Source: DATGKD01 sp035294855 (GTDB taxonomy: Bacteria > Actinomycetota > Acidimicrobiia > Acidimicrobiales > UBA8190). Taken from it: DNA of 20,202 bases. A program made the position numbers and the translations under genes. The notes beneath the pieces are model-generated. The model did not search any database. It was not told the DNA's origin and worked only from the letters and a program-made list of their open reading frames with translations. The stretch is from contig DATGKD010000108.1 of NCBI GenBank assembly GCA_035294855.1, positions 1-20,202 on the forward strand, in the 5' to 3' direction. Below, in pieces: positions 14,862 to 20,202 of this stretch; positions within the stretch are counted from its first letter, which is position 1, and every line of letters begins with the position of its first letter.

Positions 14862-15727
14862 TGATCGACCTGCACACCCACTCCACGGTGTCCGACGGGT
14901 CGGACCCCCCGGCCAGGGTGGTCGAACTGGCTGCCCAGGCGGGGTGCTCGGCGATCGCCCTCACCGATCACGACAGCGTGGCGGGCCAGCCCGAGGCGCG
15001 CCGGGCCGCCGCGGCGGCGGGGATCACGCTCGTGCCCGGCTGCGAGGTGTCGTGCCGCAAGCCCACCCTGCCGACCGGGGAGCGGGCCGCGGGCTCGGTC
15101 CACGTCCTCGTGTACTTCGTGGAGCCCGGGACGGGGCCCCTCCAGGACGAGCTCCACAACCTGCGCCGGGACCGGGCGAAGAGGAACGAGGAGCTGGGCG
15201 AGGTTCTCGCCCGGCTGGGGACGGGCGTGACCTACGAGGACGCCGTGGCCGAGGCGGGCGGCGAGGCGGCGGGGGTGGGCCGCCCGCATTTCGCCCGGGC
15301 GCTGGTGCGCGCCGGCGCGGCCGAGGACGTGGACGACGCCTTCGAGCGGTGGCTCGCCGACGGCCGCCCGGCGTACGTGCCCAAGGCGCGCCTCGACCCC
15401 AGGGATGTCGCCGGCCTGGCGCACGGGTCGGGCGGCGTGGCGGTGCTGGCCCACCCGCTCAGCACGGGGTTCGAACCGGCGGTCCTGGAGCGCTTCGTGG
15501 GCGGTCTCGCCGACGCCGGGTTCGACGGCATCGAGGCCGTCTACGGCAGCTACACGCCCGACGAGCGGCGGTGGCTGGCGCGTCTCGCGGAGCGCCGCGG
15601 GCTCGTCGCCACGGGCGGATCGGACTACCACGGCACCTTCAAGCCCGACCTCCGGGTGGGAACCGGGCGGGGAGATCTGAAGGTGGGCGACGACGTCGTC
15701 CACGCGCTCCGAGAGCGGCGGGGCTGA
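14861..15727 (+). CDS. PHP-domain metal-dependent phosphoesterase (3',5'-nucleoside bisphosphate phosphatase type)
   Basis: A 288-residue PHP phosphoesterase. The metal-binding residues are all visible: H5 and H7 (DLHTHST), D12 (VSDGS), H37 (LTDHDS), E62 (PGCEVS), H81, H143, H198 (VLAHPLS), and D255/H257 (GGSDYHG). The length and domain order (PHP with an internal helical cap around residues 95-190) fit the YciV/RNase AM (TrpH-like) branch, whose E. coli member acts on 3',5'-bisphosphate nucleotides and 5' ends of RNA. That assignment is by family resemblance; histidinol phosphatase is less likely given the length and cap. It starts 26 bases from purF in the opposite direction, apparently without a Shine-Dalgarno, and converges on a tetR gene downstream. 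Confidence 0.88.
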   Translation: MIDLHTHSTVSDGSDPPARVVELAAQAGCSAIALTDHDSVAGQPEARRAAAAAGITLVPGCEVSCRKPTLPTGERAAGSVHVLVYFVEPGTGPLQDELHNLRRDRAKRNEELGEVLARLGTGVTYEDAVAEAGGEAAGVGRPHFARALVRAGAAEDVDDAFERWLADGRPAYVPKARLDPRDVAGLAHGSGGVAVLAHPLSTGFEPAVLERFVGGLADAGFDGIEAVYGSYTPDERRWLARLAERRGLVATGGSDYHGTFKPDLRVGTGRGDLKVGDDVVHALRERRG

Positions 15728-15749
15728 CGGGATCCTCCTCCGGGCGACG

Positions 15750-15815
15750 CGCCCCGAGCGCGGCTGGCGTGGCTCTCGACGCCCCGCCGTCCCCGGGGTT
15801 CACGCGCTCGGGGCG
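15750..15815. terminator. 13-bp perfect inverted repeat at convergent gene ends
   Basis: CGCCCCGAGCGCG (15750-15762) and CGCGCTCGGGGCG (15803-15815) are perfect inverted copies, 40 bases apart. The loop contains GGCGT/ACGCC (15766-15770 with 15779-15783) and CCCCGGGG (15791-15798). The right arm encodes the last codons of the tetR gene. No T-tract, so a two-way terminator is inferred, not shown. Confidence 0.5.
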
Positions 15816-16435
15816 GTGGTGCCGACGGCGGCGTCGAGCACGGCGCACAGGACCCGGGAGCACACCTGGCCCGCCTTGTCGGGGGAGTGCCGGGGGAAGG
15901 CGAACGTCGCGAACGCCGACAGGTGAAGAGAGAAGGCGTCCACCACCCAAGCCGGCGGGCGCCCCGTGCCGCCGGCCTTGTGCCATGTCGAGGTGGCCAC
16001 CCGCTTGGCGTACTCGTACCGGGCGCGCGCGACGTCGTTGATCGCCTCGAGCACCGGCTCCGCCACGCCGGGGCGCTCGATGTAGACGTCCCAGAACGCG
16101 CGTCCGACGTAGCGCGCGTTCAGCTCGTGGTACCTGGACGCGATCAGCCGGAGCCACTCCTCGATCGGTTCCTGGGCGTCGGTCGACTCCGGGAGGTGTG
16201 CGTCGTAGATCTCCTTCACCGCTCCGATAGCCGCCACGAAGAGTTGCGCCTGCGTGGGGAAGTGACGAAAGACGGTGCGCCGGCTGACGCCGGCCGCGGC
16301 CGCGACCTCGTCGACCGTGGCGCCGAGTCCCAGGTTCGCGAGCGCCTCCATGGCGCCGTGGAGGATGCGCGTGACAGCGACGGCGCGCATGTCGTCGCCC
16401 AACGTCGCTGGTCTCCCCAACCGCTCCTCAGGCAT
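15800..16435 (-). CDS. TetR/AcrR family transcriptional regulator
   Basis: A 211-residue regulator. The TetR_N domain is at about 16-67: MRAVAVTRILHGAMEALANLG, with the helix-turn-helix TVDEVAAAAGVSRRTVFRHF (40-59) followed by the PTQAQLF element. The C-terminal helical domain (about 80-205) has WVVDAFSLHLSAFATFAF and would bind a ligand, unknown. ATG 16435 is chosen: it has a G-rich Shine-Dalgarno (GGGGGAG) just upstream and gives the normal spacing to the DNA-binding domain; an upstream in-frame extension lacks a family counterpart. It is neighbour to a small Cys-rich gene transcribed the other way, and not to an obvious exporter, so its target is unclear. An operator candidate lies over its own promoter, which suggests autoregulation. 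Confidence 0.93.
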   Translation of the reverse strand: MPEERLGRPATLGDDMRAVAVTRILHGAMEALANLGLGATVDEVAAAAGVSRRTVFRHFPTQAQLFVAAIGAVKEIYDAHLPESTDAQEPIEEWLRLIASRYHELNARYVGRAFWDVYIERPGVAEPVLEAINDVARARYEYAKRVATSTWHKAGGTGRPPAWVVDAFSLHLSAFATFAFPRHSPDKAGQVCSRVLCAVLDAAVGTTAPSA

Positions 16436-16458
16436 CCCGCTCCCCCCCGGGGCTGGAC

Positions 16459-16513
16459 TTGACACCCAAGAATGTCTGTGTGACACTCTACAGTGCCATT
16501 CTGACCCTGACAA
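16459..16513. promoter_or_regulatory. overlapping divergent promoters with an 18-bp TetR operator candidate
   Basis: Minus strand: TTGTCA (16513-16508), 17-base spacer, TAGAGT (16490-16485), start near 16478, serving the tetR gene. Plus strand: TTGACA (16459-16464), 17-base spacer, GACACT (16482-16487), possibly serving the small Cys-rich gene. The inverted repeat TGACACT-N4-AGTGCCA (16481-16498; 6 of 7 pairs) overlaps both -10 boxes. A wider imperfect palindrome from AATG (16471) to CATT (16500) encloses it. Confidence 0.6.
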
Positions 16514-16620
16514 GGGCCACGGCCGGTTTCTCGCACGGGTCGAGCCCGGGGGTGAACAGACGGCATGTCCCCGACCTGTGCTTTCTCCACGCGTCCGCGG
16601 CGAGTGCAAGACGATGACCA

Positions 16621-16848
16621 ATGGACTGTCCTGAGCGCCTCCTCATCCACAAAGACGGCCGCGCCACCTGCTCGGTACCCGAGTGCGTGGACGCCGACAC
16701 GCTGCCCGGTCTCGAGAAAGCTCTCGCCCGCCATGCGGTGTGGGTGAACTGCGACGCCGTTCACGACCGCGGGTGCCCCGTGTGCGGGCGAGGACTACGC
16801 GACCGCGCTGAAGGCGCTGCGGATCCGCCGGAGGACACGCGCGACTGA
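16621..16848 (+). CDS. small Cys-rich protein, function unknown
   Basis: A 75-residue ORF with strong G/C third-position bias, which supports it being coded. It has six cysteines: C3, C17, C22, C44, C52 and C55, the last two as CPVCG, a zinc-ribbon-like knuckle. The first half has IHKDGRATCSVPEC. The C-terminal 20 residues are charged and probably disordered. I do not recognise a family and assign no function; a small zinc-binding protein is the obvious reading of the cysteines. No strong Shine-Dalgarno is seen just before the ATG. The TTGACA/GACACT promoter 130-160 bases upstream, shared with the operator of the divergent tetR gene, may drive it. It ends 8 bases before the end of the convergent purL gene. 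Confidence 0.5.
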   Translation: MDCPERLLIHKDGRATCSVPECVDADTLPGLEKALARHAVWVNCDAVHDRGCPVCGRGLRDRAEGAADPPEDTRD

Positions 16849-16856
16849 ACACGACC

Positions 16857-19109
16857 TCAGGCCACGACGGGCTCCCCCAGGGCGTTGGGGATGGCCGTCC
16901 GCCACGCCTGGGTGGCGTCTGACACGCTCACGTCGAGCAGGCCCTCAGCGACGAGACGGTCGCCACCGGCTTCGCCGATGACGCGGGCCGGGACACCTGC
17001 CTGCGCCGCCCGGGTGAGCAGTTCGTCGGGGCGGCGAGTGCAGAACAGCACCCGCGACGACGACTCCGAGAACAGCTCGGCGTACGAAGCACCGTGGTCG
17101 ACGCGTGCCCCCACGCCCGAGCGCACGGCGCACTCGCCGAGCGCGACCGCAAGCCCACCGTCGGAGACGTCGTGCACACCGTCGACCATGCCCGGCTCGT
17201 TGACGGCCTCGGCCACGAACGCGAGCAGCCGGGCATGCGCCTCGAGGTCAAGAGAGGGGAGCGAACCGTTGCGGTGGCGGTGACGCTCGACCGCCCATCG
17301 CGACCCGCCGAGTGTCGGGTCGGTGGCACCGAGGAGGACGAGCGACCCACCCTCGACCAAGCGCGGCACGGGGGGCGGACGATCCAACGTGTCGATCAAC
17401 CCGAGGACCGCCACCACGGGCGTGGGGTCGATGTCCTCGCCGCCCGAGGCGTTGTAGAGGCTGACGTTGCCTCCGATGACCGGCAGTTCGAGCGCGCGGC
17501 ACGCGTCCGCCATGCCGTCGATCGCCTCCGACAACTGCCACATCACCGCGGGGTGTTCGGGGTCACCGAAGTTCAGGCAGTTGACGAGCGCCACCGGACG
17601 GGCGCCCGCGCACGCGACGTTCAGCGCCGACTCGGCGACGGTCATCGCCGTACCGAGGCGGGGGTCGATGGCGCACCAGCGCGGGTTCGAGTCCGTGGAC
17701 AAGGCGAGGCCCCGGCGGCTCGGGGGGAGGCCCGGGGCGGCCAGCCGGAGGACCGCGGCGTCGGCGCCGGGCGCCACCACGGTGTTCAGGAAGAGCTGGT
17801 GGTCGTACTGGCGGTAGACCCACGAGGGGTCCGCCAGCATGGCCACGAGGTCAGCCGCGGCGGTCGCCGGGTCGAGATGCTCCGCGCTCGGCGCGTCGCG
17901 CCGGCGCGCCTCGAGGTCGGCGGGCGGCGACAGGGGGCGGTCGTAGCACGGGGCGTCTTCGGACAGCGACGCGGCCGGGACATCGGCGAGAAGGGCACCG
18001 TCGGCGTCCAGGACGCGTAGGCGCCCGTCGCGCTCGGGCGGGGGGTCGGTGACGGTGCCCACTACACGGGCGCGCACCTCCCAGCGGTCGCACACTTCCT
18101 CGACCGCGCGGAGATCGGCGGGCGCCACGATGGCGAGCATGCGCTCCTGGCTCTCGGACGTCATCACCTCGAACGGCTCCATGGCGGGCTGCCGACGCGC
18201 CACGGCGTCGACATCGACGTCCATGCCCATGCCGCCGCGCGCCGCGGTCTCGGAGGTCGCGCACGTGAGGCCTCCGCCGCCCAGATCCTGGATCCCCACC
18301 ACGAGGCCGCGGTCGAGCAGCTCGAGGCACGCCTCGATGAGGCGCTTCTCCTCGAACGGGTCCCCCACCTGCACGCTCGGACGCTTGTCGGCATCCGCCT
18401 CGCCGTCGTCGCCGAACCCCGCGGACGCCAGCACGCTCACCCCGCCGATGCCGTCGCGTCCCGTGGTGGCACCGAGGAGCACCGCCAGGTTGCCGGCGCC
18501 GGTCGCCCGGGCGAGCACCAGGCGGCTCTTCGGCATCACCCCGAGACACAGGACGTTCACCAGGGGGTTGCGGGCGTACCCGGAGGCGAAGGTGAGCTCG
18601 CCGCCCACCGTCGGGACGCCCACGGAGTTGCCGTAGCCGGAGATCCCCGCCACGACGCCCTCGCAGATCCACCGGTTCCGGGCGTCGTCGAGCGGGCCGA
18701 AGAAGAGCGGGTCCATCAGCGCGATGGGCCGGGCGCCCATGGTGAAGATGTCGCGCAGGATCCCGCCCACGCCGGTGGCGGCCCCCTGGTACGGCTCGAC
18801 GGCCGAGGGGTGGTTGTGGCTTTCGATGCGCAGCGCGACGGCGATGCCGTCACCGGCATCGATGACCCCGGCGTTCTCGCCCGGCCCCACCAGCACCTCC
18901 GGTCCCTCGGTCGGCAACCGGCGCAGGTGAAGGCGCGACGACTTGTAGGAGCAGTGCTCGCTCCACATCACGGCGTACATGGCGAGCTCGAGATGGTTGG
19001 GAGGCCGGCCCAGGATCTCCTCGATGCGCGCCGCCTCGTCGTCGGTCAGCCCGAGCGCGCGGTGGAGCGCGAGCTCAACGGTGTCATCGCGGCGTGCGTC
19101 GGCGTCCAT
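16857..19109 (-). CDS. purL: phosphoribosylformylglycinamidine synthase subunit PurL (small type)
   Basis: A 750-residue protein, the usual size for the small PurL that works with PurQ and PurS to convert FGAR to FGAM with ATP and glutamine-derived ammonia. Residues WSEHCSYKSS (49-58) contain the catalytic His52, followed by RIESHNHPSAVEPYQGAATGVGG, GGELTFASGY, and QDLGGGGLTCATSE in the first half. The second half has STDSNPRWCAIDPRLG, VNCLNFGDPEHP, GGNVSLYN and HDVSDGGLAVAL. ATG 19109 follows GGTGAGA. It ends 8 bases from the small Cys-rich gene. Upstream, on the other strand, is a basic protein gene, then purQ. So purQ and purL are on the same strand but not adjacent, unlike the usual purSQL run. 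It is intact with no frameshift. Confidence 0.97.
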   Translation of the reverse strand: MDADARRDDTVELALHRALGLTDDEAARIEEILGRPPNHLELAMYAVMWSEHCSYKSSRLHLRRLPTEGPEVLVGPGENAGVIDAGDGIAVALRIESHNHPSAVEPYQGAATGVGGILRDIFTMGARPIALMDPLFFGPLDDARNRWICEGVVAGISGYGNSVGVPTVGGELTFASGYARNPLVNVLCLGVMPKSRLVLARATGAGNLAVLLGATTGRDGIGGVSVLASAGFGDDGEADADKRPSVQVGDPFEEKRLIEACLELLDRGLVVGIQDLGGGGLTCATSETAARGGMGMDVDVDAVARRQPAMEPFEVMTSESQERMLAIVAPADLRAVEEVCDRWEVRARVVGTVTDPPPERDGRLRVLDADGALLADVPAASLSEDAPCYDRPLSPPADLEARRRDAPSAEHLDPATAAADLVAMLADPSWVYRQYDHQLFLNTVVAPGADAAVLRLAAPGLPPSRRGLALSTDSNPRWCAIDPRLGTAMTVAESALNVACAGARPVALVNCLNFGDPEHPAVMWQLSEAIDGMADACRALELPVIGGNVSLYNASGGEDIDPTPVVAVLGLIDTLDRPPPVPRLVEGGSLVLLGATDPTLGGSRWAVERHRHRNGSLPSLDLEAHARLLAFVAEAVNEPGMVDGVHDVSDGGLAVALGECAVRSGVGARVDHGASYAELFSESSSRVLFCTRRPDELLTRAAQAGVPARVIGEAGGDRLVAEGLLDVSVSDATQAWRTAIPNALGEPVVA

Positions 19110-19241
19110 CGGATCTCACCGTACCGGTGCCGGCGGGCACCGCCGAGAACCCGGTCCACGCCGTCCTCGGCGTCACCAGACACACCGGACGCGGCCCGCA
19201 TGGTACGCAGAGATTCGGCCCGCTCACGACGGGCATCTCGG

Positions 19242-19278
19242 TTGCACGGGGTGAGGGGCAACCCCATAATCCTCGCCG
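19242..19278 (+). promoter_or_regulatory. leaderless promoter for the basic conserved protein
   Basis: TTGCAC (19242-19247), 17-base spacer, CATAAT (19265-19270); start expected at 19277-19278, i.e. the GTG start. This is the best promoter match in the window. The spacer holds two overlapping inverted repeats, GTTGC-N12-GCAAC (19241-19262) and GGGGT-N8-ACCCC (19248-19265), which might bind a regulator. Confidence 0.55.
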
Positions 19279-19712
19279 TGGCGGCCTCCAGGCCCAAGAA
19301 GCGAGCGCCGATGACGGCAGCCCACAAGGCCGCGCTCGCTCGGGGGCGTGAGGAGGGACGGGTGGTGCGCCGATATCTCGAGGCGATCGAGCACCACCGT
19401 CCCCGGCGCGGACCCAAGAGAACCCCGGAGTCCGTCAAACGTCGCCTGGTGGCGGTGAGCAAACGCCTGGACAGCGCGGCGCCGCTCACGCGCCTCCACC
19501 TCATCCAGGAGCAAGCCGACCTTCAGGCCGAGCTCGAACGGATGGGCTCCGACGACGATCGGGCCGCCCTCGAAAAGGCATTCGTCAAGGTGGCCAGGTC
19601 CTACAGCAGACGCAAGGGCATCGGTTACCACGCCTGGCGCGCGTCGGGGGTGAGCGCGGCCGTGCTCCAGCGCGCCGGGATCACGCGGGCGACCGGAGCG
19701 GACGGGGCGTGA
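19278..19712 (+). CDS. basic conserved actinobacterial protein, function unknown
   Basis: A 144-residue Arg/Lys/Ala-rich protein. The N-terminus is highly basic (AASRPKKRAPMTAAHKAALARGREEGR), followed by RPRRGPKRTPESVKRRL (41-57), which has an AT-hook-like RGPKR core. Residues about 50-105 are likely helical coiled coil, and the C-terminus is SYSRRKGIGYHAWRASGVSAA, which resembles conserved ends in other actinobacterial hypothetical proteins I remember. No known domain can be named and no catalytic residues are seen. DNA or RNA binding is suggested by charge only. GTG 19278 is favoured as start because it sits at the predicted transcription start; ATG 19311 is the alternative. It is transcribed opposite to purL and purQ, which flank it. 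Confidence 0.75.
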   Translation: MAASRPKKRAPMTAAHKAALARGREEGRVVRRYLEAIEHHRPRRGPKRTPESVKRRLVAVSKRLDSAAPLTRLHLIQEQADLQAELERMGSDDDRAALEKAFVKVARSYSRRKGIGYHAWRASGVSAAVLQRAGITRATGADGA

Positions 19713-19969
19713 CGTGCCGGCTGGCGTGTGGCCGCCGGCCGAGCGGGGTCCCGGTGGGCACATCGACGGCCCTGTGCATCGAAGAACCTGCGCGGACACC
19801 AGCCGCCGACCGGTGCCACGTCCATCGAGCGCGCTTCGGGCGGCTTCGGTCGTGAAGAAGGGGTCGTTCTCGTCCACCGCCACCCCGCACCTGGTTCAGC
19901 TGAACACCGATATCCCCGGGCCCGCGTGCGGGGGCGCGGTGTCGACGTTCAACATCACCGGCGGACGCG
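19713..19969. other. 257-base gap without a confident gene
   Basis: This lies between the end of the basic-protein gene and the end of convergent purQ. A plus-strand frame (GTG 19714 to TGA 19980, 88 codons) has good third-position G/C bias only in its second part (from about 19852, 42 codons, which ends TFNITGGRVTV). I do not recognise that peptide, and no Shine-Dalgarno is clear. It could be a small gene, a gene remnant or chance. I see no hairpin, tRNA or repeat here. Confidence 0.3.
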
Positions 19970-20202
19970 TCACGGTGTGACCGGTTGCCCCAGCCCGTGG
20001 GCGGCGACCTGCACCAGTGACCGCACGAGACCCGTGCCGTCGGTGGAGCCGGTCATGGCATCACAGGCGCGCTCGGGGTGGGGCATGAGGCCGACGACGT
20101 TGCCCTCCTCGTTGCACACCCCGGCGATGTCGTCGAGCGACCCGTTGGGGTTGTTCGTGTAGCGGAGCACGACTCTGTCCTCGTCCCTCAGACGGGCGAT
20201 CG
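19970..20202 (-). CDS. purQ: phosphoribosylformylglycinamidine synthase subunit PurQ, C-terminal fragment
   Basis: The frame is open to the window edge and gives the last 76 residues (codons from 20200 to the TGA at 19970-19972). It shows VVLRYTNNPNGSLDDIAGV, the typical PurQ segment, then NVVGLMPHPERACD, where H and E of PHPE are the catalytic dyad of the class I glutamine amidotransferase. PurQ releases ammonia from glutamine for PurL. The nucleophilic Cys lies upstream, outside the window. The true start cannot be given; GTG 20170 is internal. purS is expected further right. The window therefore has the order purQ, [basic gene on the other strand], purL along the minus strand. Confidence 0.93.
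   Translation of the reverse strand, partial: IARLRDEDRVVLRYTNNPNGSLDDIAGVCNEEGNVVGLMPHPERACDAMTGSTDGTGLVRSLVQVAAHGLGQPVTP

Noticed and set aside
12618..14864. A 748-codon plus-strand frame over purM and purF
   Set aside because: It is antisense to two clear enzymes, is extremely Arg-rich and has no domain. High GC makes stops rare.
16565..16747. A 60-codon plus-strand frame overlapping the small Cys-rich gene
   Set aside because: Its third positions lack the coding bias seen in the 16621-16848 frame, and it begins in the leader.
1..20202. A CRISPR array, prophage, insertion sequence or biosynthetic gene cluster
   Set aside because: No spaced direct repeats, transposase, integrase, phage structural genes or large synthases are visible; the repeats found are short and local.

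Overview
The window is very GC-rich, with dense short-gapped genes, strong G/C bias at third codon positions, several GTG and TTG starts, frequent 4-bp start/stop overlaps, and -10-like boxes sitting 6 to 7 bases before start codons (leaderless transcripts). Together with the gene content (DUF2505, DrrAB-type ABC exporter, GT2-GtrA plus GT39 pair, Bacillus-type PurF and small PurL), this points to an actinobacterium, plausibly a deep-branching lineage such as Acidimicrobiia. The lineage is an inference; there is no rRNA here to test it.

Left part (1-5946): the 3' end of a CocE/NonD-type hydrolase, a DUF2505 protein and a small VOC protein on the plus strand. These are followed by a two-gene minus-strand envelope-glycosylation cassette: a polyprenyl-phosphate glycosyltransferase fused to a GtrA membrane domain, translationally coupled to a GT39/YkcB-like membrane glycosyltransferase. 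A divergent alpha/beta hydrolase follows.

Middle part (5918-11543): a TetR regulator sits divergently from a two-gene DrrAB-like ABC exporter, with overlapping promoters and a short palindrome between them. Then come two small minus-strand genes of unknown function and a plus-strand pair made of a short-chain dehydrogenase and a class I flavin disulfide reductase-like enzyme.

Right part (11544-20202): nucleotide biosynthesis, mostly on the minus strand. purF-purM-pyrE form one run. purL and the end of purQ lie further right, separated by plus-strand genes: a PHP-domain phosphoesterase divergent from purF, a small Cys-rich protein, and a basic conserved protein between purL and purQ. A second TetR gene lies between the PHP gene and purL. 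PurQ and PurL are subunits of FGAM synthase (PurS would be outside the window); PurF and PurM catalyse the first and fifth committed steps of IMP synthesis; PyrE makes OMP.

I see no tRNA, rRNA, CRISPR array, transposase, phage gene or integration site. Most of the window is ordinary chromosomal housekeeping and regulatory DNA. The most interesting points are the regulatory architecture (two TetR operator candidates and leaderless promoters), an unusual flavoenzyme active site, an insertion in PurF, small uncharacterised genes inserted among the purine genes, and several non-coding repeats. I do not see a convincing new multi-gene system.
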